DNA of 64,000 nucleotides from Porodaedalea pini (GCA_002794775.1 NBAY01000073.1:1-64000); one strand, 5' to 3'. Counted from the first letter of the stretch, positions 30,986-43,249 are shown. Notes: generated from the sequence alone by a model not told the origin. Program-made: numbers and translations.

Positions 30986-32571
30986 TCAAGCTGAGTATTC
31001 TAGTTTGGCTGTCGAACAAGGGGTCAGATCGAGCATTATGAGTTCGTCGTATGCCACTTACTCTCATGCTTCTTAGCCTCTCCGACCTTCCGAGCTGCTT
31101 TTGTGAGGTCTTCCTGTGTGATGAATTCGCTGCGGGAACAGATTAAGTTAATAAGTCAAGCGCACGATGGAGCCAAAACACGCACCGGTCCTCCCGAATA
31201 GCGAACATGCCCGCCTCAGTGAGGACGTTGCGTAGGTCGGCACCGTTGAAGCCGTCGGACAGCTTCACGATGGCCTCGTAGTCGATGTCCTTGCCCTTAT
31301 TCACGGGCCCAGCGTGGATCTTCAGAATCTCAAGCCGGCCCTGCTCGTTCGGTAGCGGGATTTCGATCTTCCGGTCCAGACGCCCTGGGCGGAGGAGCGC
31401 GGGGTCGAGAGTGTCCGGTCGGTTGGTAGCCATGATCAGCTTTGTCTTGCCGAGCGTGTCGAAGCCGTCCATTTGGTTTAAGAGCTTCACTCGCAGACTT
31501 AGTCACTCTCTCATTTAGCGTGAGGCAGGACGACGTACCTCCATCAGAGTGCGTTGGATCTCACGATCCGCGCTCGTTCCTTCGGAGAACCGCCGTCCAC
31601 CAATGGCGTCAATCTCGTCCATGAAGATAATACATGGCTCGTTCTCGCGCGCATACCCGAACATCTCGCGCACGACACGCGCAGACTCGCCGATGTACTT
31701 GTCGACAATAGCGGATGACACAACCTTGAGGAACTTGGTGTCCAGCGTCGCGGCGACTGCACGCGCAAGAAGAGTCTTTCCAGTACCGGGTGGACCGTAT
31801 AACAGCACGCCCTTCGGTGGCTGAATGCCGACGCGCAAGAAGAGCTCAGGGTTCATGAGCGGGAGTTCAATGACCTTGACGACTTTGAGTATCGCGCATA
31901 TATCAAAGAAACCTGAAGAGACGTACCTCGCGAAGTTCCCGGACCTGCTCGCCCAGACCACCGATTCCAGCAAAGGATATTCCTCCAGGGTCCTCAAGAC
32001 TCATTTTGTACACTAAAGGGTCCACCTCGCGTGGTAGAATTCGCATTATTGTCAGAGTAGTCATGTCTAAGCTGACTCGCGTCCCGTTCTTCAGCTTGGC
32101 GGCAGGTAAAGCGGGTCTATAGGAGACAACGTAGCGAGGTCCTGACGAGGCTTTGACGATAACTTGACGAATAGCGTTGTTAGTAATGAGCCTGGAATGC
32201 GATGGACATGAGGCGTACACCGTTCGTCGTCCAGCTGTTTCATGACCTCCCCAATAATTTGGCCGACAGATTGTACGGCTTTAATGTCATCTTCTGTCTT
32301 CTCGAAGTCCTTCTCGAGGTCCTTGAGAGAGAATCGCACTATCCAAAAAATGAGTAGCTTCAGCGTGAATACCCAGCAATGTTCTAATTAAGACACACAG
32401 TTCTTGAGGCTCTGGCTGTTCGTTTCATGGTCTCGCATTTTCTAGATCTCGAGAATCACCATGCTGAATATCTTCGCAGCCGCCACGACTACTCACGTTA
32501 CGATAGCCAATCAAAGCATCTATCCTCCGTTGATCCATCCCTCCAGAAGACGACGAGGCTTGATTCTCCAT
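30986..32571 (-). CDS. RPT4: 26S proteasome regulatory ATPase subunit Rpt4 (S10b)
   Basis: AAA ATPase of the 19S base that unfolds substrates and threads them into the 20S core. Exons: 32571-32497, 32441-32399, 32338-32219, 32162-31927, 31874-31539, 31484-31186, 31129-31062, 31008-30986; 399 residues, close to yeast and human orthologues. It has an N-terminal coiled coil ([14 protein letters not shown]), an OB region, Walker A G-P-P-G-T-G-K-T at about 185-192, Walker B I-I-F-M-D-E-I-D with D/E at about 244-245, then A-T-N-R-P-D and the R-P-G-R-L-D-R arginine finger. The C-terminus K-L-E-Y-S-A lacks an HbYX motif, as usual for Rpt4. The start at 32571 was preferred; a Met at 32697 would add a 16-residue leader but needs an extra, less convincing splice. 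Confidence 0.96.
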
Positions 32572-32768
32572 CCTGAGTGGCAACGAAATATGGCAAAGTG
32601 GAGGATGAAGGTGAAGGTACTCAGTAGGAAGGGATAACGCGCAACTCACGGTCACGGTCGAGGACGCGTCAGTGTTGTTGACGCTTGTTAATGCCATTTC
32701 TAGTTTAGGCTGCGTCGATCAATTGGCTGCACTATCCTCGGACAACGTCAACGAGGTGGAAGACTGCG
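32572..32768. promoter_or_regulatory. Short divergent promoter RPT4/DCTN5
   Basis: Only 197 bp separate the two start codons, so the promoters must overlap. No TATA box is obvious. TGGCAA/TGGCAAAG words at about 32578-32597 recall, but do not match, the yeast proteasome element. Confidence 0.5.
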
Positions 32769-33533
32769 ATGAGCTTGCAGCCACCGGTGTACTACATCAA
32801 GTCTGAATACATCGAGACTGTAAAGAACTCTTTCTTATGTCTTGCCTTTCCCGCGCTGATATGAGCAGGACACAGGAAACAAAGTCTCGCGCAGAGCGAC
32901 CATTGCTGGCCCGCAGAATATCATCCTCGGCGGGAAGACCATCATCTCTAGTGGTGCCATAATCCGCGGTGATTTGCGTCGTACAGGTCCTGGTCATGCT
33001 GTAGTCATCTCGCTTGGGCGATACTGTCTCATCGGCGAGAATTGTGTCGTGAGGTGCGTCTGCCTTTGATACACGAGGTCTTATTAGCGGTTGACGAAGC
33101 TCTGCGCACGCGTACATTGACAGACCTCCCTATAAAACATACCGTGGTACTTTCAACTACTATCCTATGAAGATTGGAGACCACGTACATATTGGTGCAG
33201 GTAGCATCGTCGAAGCTGCAACGATCGGTAGCCATGTCGAGATTGGGAAGAACTGCATTATTGTGCGCCCGTTCGTCTCTTTTGTCTGCCCCTACAAATG
33301 GACTTATGCCTTTCCTGTACTTCCGTATTGTGTAGAGCAAATTCACTATTATCAAGGACTGCGCGAAAATTGCAGACAACACTGTCCTTATGCCAAACAG
33401 CGTCGTTCCCGCCCTAGCATACTTTTCTGGGACACCAGGGCAGTTCGTCGAGGACCTACCCGAATCTACGCAAGAGGTTGTCGAGGCGGAGACGAAAGCA
33501 TATTATAACCGCTTTCAGCCTTTAGAGAACTGA
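32769..33533 (+). CDS. DCTN5: Dynactin subunit 5 (p25)
   Basis: Pointed-end subunit of dynactin, which links dynein to cargo such as endosomes. Exons: 32769-32819, 32869-33053, 33124-33262, 33336-33533; 190 residues. The protein is a left-handed parallel beta-helix of hexapeptide repeats, seen in [21 protein letters not shown] and [11 protein letters not shown]-terminal Y-I-K-S-E-Y-I-E-T and C-terminal F-V-E-D-L-P-E-S-T are characteristic of fungal p25. It is divergent from RPT4. The third intron uses a GTGCGC donor. Confidence 0.93.
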
Positions 33534-33932
33534 CTACGGTCTTCTCGACTCGGCATAACTGTACCATTCTTTGCGCCTTCATACCCGTTGCTATATATCT
33601 CGTTTGTGTTCTATCATGTCGGTCTCTTCATAAAATGTAGCACTGTAGTTTCTTTGGCCTTTATTTTCAGAGAAGCCAAAATTGAATGCGGCGAACTTAA
33701 AGTTTCTGTAAGTGCAGCGTCTACAGTGATCCACCATCATTTTTCAAATCTCTTTCAGCGAGAATTTATCTGTCCTCTGTTCAGGAAACGCTTCGAAATT
33801 TTGCTGTGCGTTTACTGTCGTGAAAGGATATGCTCTTAGTGGGCCGGGGAGCTCAAGGTCAACGGCCGAGGAATATCTGAACCATAGGCAGTTTCTTTCC
33901 GATAAACGCATACAAATCCGCACACTCACACA

Positions 33933-34644
33933 ATGATGGCATCGACACAGACCGCACATTCTGACGACGTCCTCGGCTTGCAGTCCGCACTTGTGCAGGC
34001 GAAGAAGAGTGCAGGCGAGGGCGGTATACCTATCGGGTCCGCACTCGTCACGCGCGACAGGGACGGGAAGCTCGAGGTGCTGGCGGCGAGCCATAATCAA
34101 CGCATACAGAAGGGCTCGGCGATCCTGCACGGGGAGACAGCGACTCTCGAGCAGGCGGGGAGGTTGAAGGCGGAGGTGTATAGGCGGGCGACTATCGTGA
34201 GTTCTGCGATATTTTAAGCGGGCTCGAGTGATAGAACATCATTGGGCCGTAGTACACCACTCTCAGGTGTGTCGTTATCATTTCCCTAAAATTGTTGCTA
34301 TCCTTACTGATGCCCTTCTGCTATCGCGGAAAGTCCCTGTGACATGTGCACGGGCGCGATTCTCCTGTACAACATTCCGCGCGTCGTCATCGGCGAGAAT
34401 GCAAACTTCGTAGGTGGGGAAGCATACCTCAAATCGCGAGGTGTGGAGGTAGTCGTGGTCGATGATCCAGAGTGCAAAGAGCTGATGTCGAGGTTTATTA
34501 AGGAACATCCAGAGGTGCGTCCTTCATGCGCTTTTCTAGTCTATTTTTCTCCCGACTTTGCGTGTCGTTTCTACTGAGTCAGGATGTGATCAAGTGAGCT
34601 GATGTTTTGAGCAGGAATGGAACGAGGACATTGGGGAGCCGTGA
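33933..34644 (+). CDS. FCY1: Cytosine deaminase
   Basis: Zinc enzyme of pyrimidine salvage converting cytosine to uracil (and 5-fluorocytosine to 5-fluorouracil). Exons: 33933-34196, 34253-34266, 34334-34514, 34615-34644; 162 residues, close to yeast Fcy1. Zinc and catalytic residues are visible: H66 and E68 in L-H-G-E, and C95/C98 in S-P-C-D-M-C. The conserved C-terminus is W-N-E-D-I-G-E. Exon 2 is a 14-nt microexon encoding Y-T-T-L and the first two bases of Ser; it is required to join R-A-T-I to S-P-C. The start could be either of two adjacent Met codons. Confidence 0.95.
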
Positions 34645-35952
34645 GACTGAATGCTGGCATGTACGAATATTTAGGATCTCGTGGAAATATATTCTGGAAC
34701 GTCTTCTCTGTTCTATCCTCGTTGCTTGGGGCTTCGTCCGGCACGTTGCTTTGGTGCAAGTATACATCGGGACGGAGTACCTTCGGCCCTCCCTCCTATG
34801 GTAGACCCTCTCATGCACGTGTCTAGCTTCGGGGCTCACTAAGGACTGCGCCTTGGTCTTCGGAGCTTCGTAAGGCTGATTAGTATTCCTAATACTGGGC
34901 ATTGCCGGAGCGCTGTTCGTTGCCGAGCGCGAGTTTAGCATGAACAACAATCAGACACATCGAAGCCTTGTGCTTGTCTCATCTTCTTATGTCCTGGGAA
35001 CCTGTTGATGCTCGCGCTGCCCACTGATTACATTGAATATCCCTTGACGATATTTGTTCCGGGCTTGATGCCATCATTCGCAGACAATGCAGGGGCGCTC
35101 GTCTCTGTTGGACCTCAACAAAGTCGGGTTTTCTGAGAGTCACTTCACACCCAAGAGGTTGCTAGCGACTCTTGAACTGAACTCTATGAAATGAATATCC
35201 GTTTTCTTGTCAATGGATTTCAGCGAGTAGCTAGCTTTCTATTCGCCCATGAAAAGGCTACGTCCTGTGATAGGGCAAAGAATCCATGTTGGTGTGTACA
35301 TTTGCTTAACTTCGTAAGCTCAAATATAAACTGATTTCTCCCGTTTTCCTTTTCTCACTCTCATTTCCTAAGTGGTGCAGTAGTGCATTTTTCTTCCTTA
35401 TACTCTAAAAGATAAGATCAAAAGGGCCGAATGGAGAAATCTCTCAGCGAGTATTGTTCCACTGATGCATGATTGATTCAGCGACTCGACTTTCTCCTGC
35501 ACTCCAATTGCGTTGATATTAGCCTTGGGCATCAGTATTGGGTTCCACGATCTCCACAACGCTCAATTCCTGGAAGATGGGCGCACATCAAACTTCCGAA
35601 AAAGAACAAAACACATGTCATTATGCCAACCGTGTGGACTCATTTGCTGTGCTCGATGCAATTAATCTCCATCTCTAGACGCTCAAAGATGTTCCCTATC
35701 CATCAAATAGGGTGGGTAGTGTATATAATGCCTTCAAGTAAGGCAGCAACGCCCGTCCTAACGTCCCCCCCCCCCCACACCCCCCGCGGATACTCCTTGT
35801 CTCTGAAGACGTTCAGACAAGAGAATGCAGTGGGGTGTATATATTCCAGGCCTGTCATATGGCACTCTTGTCAGCGTCCATTTGAGAGGTTTGCACGCTC
35901 TCTCCAAGTCTGTAGACATATCTGACAACTTTATTCAGTGGTGATTCTGACG
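34645..35952. other. Intergenic, no supported gene
   Basis: Contains a C-rich run at 35766-35776 and an open frame at 35473-35925 lacking any recognisable motif or codon structure. It probably includes the leader of the DUF6533-type gene that follows. Confidence 0.5.
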
Positions 35953-37510
35953 ATGTTCTTCTACAACTTCAGTGCGTCAACAGGCGAAGTGTGTTCGTAC
36001 AGCTGACATTGACTTGTATGCAGTCCTCACGTTTGATGACGAGGTATGTGTATCAACTCATCCAAGCTACAGTGCGACTCACAACTATTCATTCCGCAGG
36101 TCGCGTATATATGGGTACGGTTCTCTCATCTTGAACTCGAGCAGGTCACTCACCGACCTTTATAAAAAGTCTAAGGCGTTTTCCTTCGGTACAATATTCT
36201 ATATTGTCGGGAGATACCTCGCAGCGGCTTCAGTCATGTATGCGAACACACATCTGTTTATCTACACACCCATAGCTAACGGTGCAAATCTCGTTCCGCA
36301 TTACTCTAGATATTCATCTTATAAAAGTATTGTGCTTCTCGCAAGCTTATAACTCCATGAACTAATCCACCATCCCTACTGCAATAACAGGCGGCTTTAC
36401 TCTGATTTTGGATCCTAGCTGGACCGGTTCATGCGACATTCCCGGTTTTCCGTCTGACCCTGATGACAATATGCCATGCATTGTCAACGTTGAAATACAA
36501 GACTCGTGCGTAGATTGAAAACTAACCTATGTATTTTCACTGCTGACTACGGCTAGTGGAGGTGTGTAAATCAGGTTTCCGATATGGCCAGTCTCCGTAA
36601 AACTCACACTTGCGATCCAGAATATGGTTTTCCATTCAGGGTGATGTTCTACGTAGGCGCAATAGTCGCGGTCTGTGCTATGGGTAAACACTCGTTTCGG
36701 ATTGCATTGCAGTTTAAGCTGATTCGTCATTCGCGCAGTTCTACTTCAACTACGAACATACGCTCTCTACAACAAAAGCAAGCCCGTGCTGTATTTATTC
36801 TGTGTCCTCAACGCCTTGGCACTTATATTCTTCATTATAGAAGTAACCGTGTTCTCCCGTATGTCCTAAGACACCTAGTGTAAAATTCTTCATTGACCGC
36901 CATGACAGGATTGCAGAGTAACGTGAACTTATCGGACACTGTTTTCGGAGTCGAGTACTTCGGCTCAAAAACAAATTATTCTCCTTTGTTCTGGGCACCG
37001 TTTCTGCTCAACGAGGTGGTGACATTCTTGCTGGTTCTCAACAAATCATGGAAGAACTTCAGAACCTCGCGGATTCCGGGAGCCAGCAAAAGTAATCTGT
37101 CTCTCTCCAGTATTATTATACGAGACAACATGATATACTTCTCAGTGTGAGTCAAAGGCTCACATTTTAAATATGCGGCTATCTCATCTATGTCACTGGT
37201 TTTCGTCAGAATATTCATTGTATATCTATTTGGAATGCTTATTATGCGTGACTTTGTGGTAAGATTATCCTTTTGTATTTCCTTCTTCCGTACGACAACT
37301 TATCGAATGATGATGACGGTGCAATACTAGATCATTGCCCTAGCCAACACCCAGTTACTCGCCTCTGTAGCAATTTCCGGAATTCTAGCCCCCAATCTCT
37401 TCCTCATGCTAAAGAAGGGCTTTTATTCGCAGGGGCAATACCCTGACCTTGCATCGGATGCTACCGCGTTTCATGCCACCAGACGCTCAGATTACGAGTC
37501 ACAGTCCTGA
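35953..37510 (+). CDS. DUF6533-type integral membrane protein (copy A)
   Basis: A multi-exon gene recognised by family signatures, not by a full model. Early exons: 35953-35971, 36024-36043, 36100-36114, 36170-36237, giving Y-N-F-I-L-T-F-D-D-E, then V-A-Y-I-W and S-K-A-F-S-F-G-T-I-F-Y-I-V-G-R-Y. Later comes a two-Cys loop (S-C-D-I-P-G...P-C-I, about 36400-36505). A transmembrane exon near 36750-36855 begins L-R-T-Y-A-L-Y-N. The exon near 36910-37146 carries L-L-N-E-V-V and I-I-I-R-D-N-M-I-Y-F. A final hydrophobic exon ends at TGA 37508-37510. Fungal DUF6533 proteins are predicted seven-helix membrane proteins of unknown function. All segments that can be compared with copy C are in frame. The start at 35953 is shared with copy C but could be preceded by further exons. 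Confidence 0.72.
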
Positions 37511-37959
37511 GGTATGAATTGCCTTGATCATAAGCCTGAGGCGAGTGCTAAATCCCGGAAACGTTTTTATTCTAGCATGAAGGCATGTAGCAACGAAGGC
37601 TCAGATTGTTCGTTCTCGGCGCTTCGGCCTTTGCATCCTTTTCGTTTTTCTTGATAGACGCTGCCTGAACGATCGCAGGAAAGCTGTACTCTCCAAACGT
37701 CCATGTGTAAACTTGCCTATATTTGTGGTTTCGCTTGCATCGAAAGTGAAGGTGCGCTCCTAATATTTATGATGTATAAGATATTTCTGTATGTTGGACT
37801 ATTTATCAATAGGATATTGTAGCGGATATGAACTACTCTTCCCCTTTTGATGGCTGACAGAGCATCCGATTGAGTCTGCGTTGTGAGGTGAAGTGAGTTG
37901 AAGAACAATGAAAACATCACATCTGGATGCAAGTACAATCTCCGAATGTTCAGACGAAT

Positions 37960-39250
37960 CTACTTAGGACAGGCACAGGCTTTCCGTCCCCGATGATGTT
38001 CCACACAAGTGTGGAAATCCTAGTCTTTGCGATGGGTAACAGTCCTATTTTCTGCCAGTGAGGTGCTTCTTCGAGTTGAGTATACTTCTTTGGCCATTGC
38101 AGCAGAGCGTCAGAAAAGCCCACATCTTCCATTCCATTTTTTTTTTCGGGCGGGGCCCTATGTCATAACATACGTACATAGGTGCTATAGTTCTACTGCA
38201 GGGAGAGAGAAGCACGATGAAAATAGCATGTAAAACCCCACTTTATATGTACAGTGACTGACAAAAGTATTGCACCACCTAAGAAAAATCTATAATTTAT
38301 CTACAACACAACATTTTTTGATCTGTAAACTGAAAATTGTAGCCTAGGATCTTGTGAATAAAATGCACCTTGAGTCAAATCAATAGCCCCAACATTGAAG
38401 GAAAGCAGGCAAAACTACAAAGAAGGTCGATTTTCTTCATTTTAACAGCTGCATGTATGCCCAAATAAAAACCACCAAAAAATAGTTCCAGATAAACAGA
38501 ACCATTCACACTTTGAACTATGTAATTTGGGCAGGCGGTTGTTGAGATATGAGCCTGCAAAAAGGCTACTTTGCAGGCTCATATCTCAACAACCGCCTGC
38601 CCAAATTACATAGTTCAAAGTGTGAATGGTTCTGTTTATCTGGAACTATTTTTTGGTGGTTTTTATTTGGGCATACATGCAGCTGTTAAAATGAAGAAAA
38701 TCGACCTTCTTTGTAGTTTTGCCTGCTTTCCTTCAATGTTGGGGCTATTGATTTGACTCAAGGTGCATTTTATTCACAAGATCCTAGGCTACAATTTTCA
38801 GTTTACAGATCAAAAAATGTTGTGTTGTAGATAAATTATAGATTTTTCTTAGGTGGTGCAATACTTTTGTCAGTCACTGTATGTAAGTTCTATTTTCGGA
38901 ATCGATTTCTTCGGCTCAGGAACGAGTTGTTCCCCCCTTTCCTGGACGCAGTCCATTCTCAATGAGATGGTGCCTTCTTGTTGGTAGTTTACAAACTTTG
39001 GAAGAACGGCAGGATTTCGTGTTTTCCGGGAGCCAGCAAAGCAACTTGTCCCTCTCCACTGTCATCGTAGGTTGACCTCTTGTTTATAGTAACTCTCAAA
39101 TCGACGATGCTTTTATAATGGCTCTTCTCCCTGGCCAATACACATCTCCTCGTCTCTATGGCGGTTTCTGGGATTCTGACACCCTATCTCTTCCTCATGT
39201 AAAATTTTATTCGCAGAGGTAGTACTCTCAACTCGCGACCGAAGCTATAG
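37960..39250 (+). pseudogene. Decayed DUF6533-type gene (copy B)
   Basis: Two stretches are recognisably related to copy A: about 37975-38035 (matching the exon with G-F-P-F-R-V-M-F-Y of copy A) and 38882-39245 (matching F-G-S-K-T-N-Y-S to the last exon). The conserved I-R-D-N-M-I-Y-F part is deleted and stops interrupt all frames. The palindromic element 38252-38879 is inserted between the two stretches. It lies in tandem behind copy A, so it probably arose by local duplication. Confidence 0.72.
38252..38879. mobile_element. Perfect 310-bp inverted repeat, Tc1/mariner-type foldback
   Basis: Arms 38252-38561 and 38570-38879 are exact reverse complements by eye, separated by an 8-nt loop (AAGGCTAC). 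Ends read CAGTGACTGACAAAAGTATT and its complement. TA lies immediately outside at both ends (38250-38251 and 38880-38881), the target duplication of Tc1/mariner elements. No transposase is present; each arm encodes the same meaningless 61-codon frame. Best described as a non-autonomous foldback MITE. Complete arm identity implies a very recent origin or ongoing arm correction. Confidence 0.9.
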
Positions 39251-40923
39251 TGTCACGTTTCATGCAACCATAATCTCTGGATCGTTGCTCTAAATTGTAA
39301 GTCGTGTCATCCATAATAAGGCGGATGATTATAACGTCGTTTGTTGTACTACGTAGCAGGCCGACGCGACGCTTAGGTTGAAGAGTCTTTTGGTATTCTC
39401 CCTGACTTCGTTTGAAGCAGCTTGATGCATTGGAATTCGGCACTTTTGCGCTACTGACAGACGCTGCCTGACTTCCTCGTAGCATAAATGTGTTCGGCTC
39501 TGGTTTCTGTGTACTTGTTACGTCGTCTTCAAGGAAAGCCGAGGCTTTAGATTAGGCTTGCTGTGTGCGTAATTGAAGACATTGCCGTGGCGAAAAAGCG
39601 GCCCCCATGTTGCGGTCAACGCGGACGGCGCGACTAGCTCGGAAGCGAGTCACTCACACAGCGCACTCGCTGCCAATGAGACTTCTGCCCTGCTGCACTA
39701 GCCTAGTGTCGACTGATTTTAGGGTGAACATGACATGTGCCTGTACGCCTGATCAGGTCAGTATGGTAGCGAATTTCGTATTACTAGAAGTGACGTACTG
39801 CAGTCTGTCTTTCTCAAGAAGGTCTGGGGATTTCTCTTCGGATTTTCTGTATCAAAGGTAACAAACAAAGCAGCGATGGAAAGTCAAAATAATGACAGTG
39901 AGGGGATTCACTCACTTGAGTCATTGAAAAGGCTCTCCCAGTGAGAATCTGGATTCGCGTCTCTAGGCATTTACGTTGTATGTGTCAGGTCTCCATTTGA
40001 CAGAGTAACGAGTCAGGGTGCTACCGTGGAGATAGCGCACCCAGAGCATTTTCCTGCCGCGGCGCTTTGAACACGGAGTTCCGCGTCCGTGAGCATTGAA
40101 ATGATTTTTTTTTTTCATTTTGTAATGACACAATGTCCATTGTTGCGGTAGTTTCAGACTGGGGAAGAAAACCTCCCTGAGGCCTTGCAAATATTCAAGG
40201 CCTAAATACTCACATTATTTTTCTGCGACTACACAGTTTTATTGGTTTCCAGTCGAGATTTCACGGTGCCGGGATCGGCAAGAAATATGTTATTTTTGGA
40301 GACGAAGAATTGATGGGTAGAATATTAATGATCTGCAGCGAAATATGCCGAAGGAAATCTTCGGCACGGAGGCATCACTGTCCTGAATTTTCTTGTTTTG
40401 CTGCGTCTATGACATATCAAGAGTCAGAGAAAGTTGCGTTGATGTACGAGAGATAGAGCTCATGATGCGAAATAAAAGGAGGCAAGCATTGCAACATGAC
40501 GATGAGGACCGGAAGAGCCGTCACTGCCGTGCTGACCCAAGGTTGCCGCTTTGCCGGGGCGATATTCTTCACCCCGTCGCCGTGCCCGCGTCGGAGCAAC
40601 GAACTGAGGCGAATAGAGCAACGAACTGAAGCTCTGGATACGAGCAGGAAAAGGAAAAGAAAAGGAGGAAACAGAAAGAGGGTCTGATTGTGCCGGTTGA
40701 CAGCCGGGGCATGCCGGGTGGCGTGAGAAGGTCCAATTAAATGAAAATAGACATTTCTTGCTTGTCGTTCTTCACCCCATTCCATCTCTATCTTCCACTG
40801 TCGTCTTAGGCCCTTTTCCGCAACGCCGCCGTTGCGCGCCCTCGCTCTTTTATTCACTTTCTTTATTCCCGACATTGAGCTCACTGTTCCCGACGACGAC
40901 GAGTGCACCCTCTACCGGCCATC
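39251..40923. other. Intergenic, no supported gene
   Basis: Lies between the decayed copy B and chitin deacetylase. Short frames only, with a poly-T run near 40106-40115. The last few hundred bases are presumably the chitin deacetylase promoter and leader. Confidence 0.55.
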
Positions 40924-42619
40924 ATGAAGTCTTTTATCGCACTCGCGACCCTCTTCTCCGTCGCATCCGCGACAGGACTTTCTGCTAACCATGCTCGTAT
41001 TGTCAAGCGCCAGTCCTTAGCTGCGACAGCTGCTACGACCGCCGTGTCCAGCTCGACATCTGTGGCTTCTGCCACCTCCGGGAGCTCCTCTTCCGTCTCT
41101 TCCACAGTATCGTCTGCAGCTGCTTCAGGCGCGACGACGTCCGCTGCTACATCCGTTGTTGCGTCGGCCGCCACCTCGCTCGCAGGCACAAGCGTCCCTC
41201 CAATTAGCGACATCACCTCTGGTGCTATCACAGAGTCGACTATCTCGCCGACTTCGACCTACGCAGCTGGCCAGACTCCCTCGATTTCTGGTGCCCCTTC
41301 GCTGCCGTCATGTATGTTTTTCACATTGATTTTTCTCGGTTATCAAATGATTGACATCATCACCCATTTTAGGGACCCTCGTCGTTTCTGACTGGCCAAC
41401 AATGGACAAGACGCCCGATACCAGTAAGTGCATTTTCGACTTGGAAGGCGTTCAGTAGTTTTCAAGTAAGTTTTGTAGGTTCCGATGAAGTTCAGCAGTG
41501 GATGAAGGAGTTGGATGGCTACAATATTCCTGACTTGAATCAGACCGACGGCACCTGTGCCGGCTCGCCGGAGGCGGCCGCCGATGCTGCCAACCGTGGT
41601 TGGTGGACGTGCGGCGGATACACGCGTAGCACTGATATTGTCGCTTGCCCCAACAAGCTCACGTGGGGCATGAGCTTCGACGACGGTCCCGGACCTTACA
41701 GTAAGTTTGGGCGATCTCCACTTATTTTTGGCTGTCTTATTTTTATCTTAGCTACGAAGCTTCTTGACTACCTCGACGAGAAGGACCTGAAGGCGACGTT
41801 CTTCGTCGTTGGGTCACGTGTCATTGAGCGTCCTGACGTCCTTCGCGACGAGTATATGGCTGGCCACGAGATCAGTTTACATACCTGGTCCCACCCGGAC
41901 CTAACGAAGCTCACGAATGAGCAGATCGTCGCGGAGTTTGGCTGGACTCGTAAAGCAATCCAAGACGTCCTCGGGGTTACGCCCGTTACTATGCGTCCGC
42001 CGTACGGCGACATTGATGACCGCGTTCGTGCGATCGCTCTTGCAATGGGCATGGTTCCCATCATCTGGACTCGTGGCCCCCAGAACAACCAGTTCGACAC
42101 TAACGGTACGAGTCTGCAACTTACATCTAACTTAGACTATTAGCTCATTGATTATTATTTGCAGACTGGAGAGTGCCTGGCGGTACCGTCACCGGTCCGG
42201 AGTCGCTTGAGGCATTCGAGGAGATTCTTGGCAACGCGACTGAGATCGATACTGGTTTCATTGTGCTTGAACACGACTTGTACCAGCAGACTGTCGACCT
42301 TGCAGTTGGATACACGCTCGACAAGGCTCTATCCTACTCGCCATCACTGACCCTGGAGCCTATCGGTACATGCCAGGGCTGGCCGGCGAGCGACCTGTAT
42401 TTGGAAACGACAACAAACTCGACATTCCCATATCCCGACTCGCTTGTAGCTAGTGCTGCAACAACGACCGCCTCGGCGCGCGAGACAGCTGTGAGCGGAA
42501 GTGCAGGTGCCGCGCAAGGTAGCAAGTCAGGTGCACGTGGTGGGTTCGCAAATGTACCGGCGCTGGGCGCGATGCTTGCTGGCCTGTCAGTCTTGCTCGG
42601 TGGGTTGTTGGTGGTATAA
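40924..42619 (+). CDS. CDA1: Chitin deacetylase, GPI-anchored (CE4)
   Basis: Removes acetyl groups from cell-wall chitin to give chitosan. Exons: 40924-41311, 41373-41423, 41479-41700, 41752-42105, 42165-42619; 489 residues. It has an N-terminal signal peptide (about 17 residues), a long Ser/Thr/Ala-rich linker (about 30-120), then the CE4 NodB domain with S-F-D-D-G-P-G-P near 212 (catalytic and metal Asp), S-L-H-T-W-S-H-P near 260 (metal His pair) and R-P-P-Y-G-D-I-D-D. The C-terminus has a Ser/Gly-rich spacer and a hydrophobic tail ending G-G-L-L-V-V, typical of a GPI signal, so the enzyme is likely attached to the plasma membrane or wall. The gene number in the symbol is arbitrary. Confidence 0.95.
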
Positions 42620-43249
42620 GGAATGAAATAGATAGATATGTGGATTTCTGGATCTTTTCTTTCACAACTTGACTTGACACGACGACAAACTACCGACATT
42701 CTTAGAGGGCAGGCAGCCTTTGATTCTCCTCCCTCTCCTAACATGTCTCTACCTCTACTCCCTCACATGCAGCTGCACTTCCGTCCCCATTTTTGTTACA
42801 CCTCCCTTTTCTCTCAACTCTTCTTGCCAATCCACCGACAACGATTTAGTTTGTCGCTAGTACCCCTTTTTTTCAACTACGGACATGACCTCGATAATTT
42901 CTTCTCGCCGGTGTTGCGCATCGACGGACATTTTTCCACTTCATACAATACACATTTATTTTTTCTATCAGTCGGAACTGTTTACTACGGACTGTGGTAT
43001 ACAGGAGTTACATGCAGTACGGATCCATTGCTTTGGTGGATTTATCTATCTGGGTGATTTCGTGAGGTGAATAGCTTTTGTGCTGCGAGCGTACGTAGGC
43101 AGTGCACAACTGAGCAGGCACGCGACTCGCGAGTGGGTCCAAGTGACCGAGTCCGAGGCCGTGTCGGCGTGCCATCTGCCATCTGTACTGAGAGCAACTG
43201 GTGACGAGCTAAGTTATCTGTCACCGGTTTTGCCTCCTCATCAACCACC
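42620..43249. other. Intergenic, no gene seen
   Basis: This is the 3' region of chitin deacetylase and the 5' region of SEC1. Pyrimidine-rich stretches occur, but no conserved frame. Confidence 0.55.

Noticed and set aside
32575..32600. Yeast-type proteasome control element
   Set aside because: The best matches to GGTGGCAAA have mismatches, and the Rpn4 system is not known to be conserved in basidiomycetes.
32572..32697. Alternative RPT4 start at 32697
   Set aside because: It needs an extra intron whose only frame-compatible acceptor lies inside ATGGAG. The Met at 32571 gives a standard-length protein.
35473..35925. 150-codon plus-strand frame
   Set aside because: It runs through a poly-C tract and has no homology, codon structure or splice logic.
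38375..38756. Two identical 61-codon frames on opposite strands
   Set aside because: They are mirror images produced by the perfect palindrome, with no homology to transposases.
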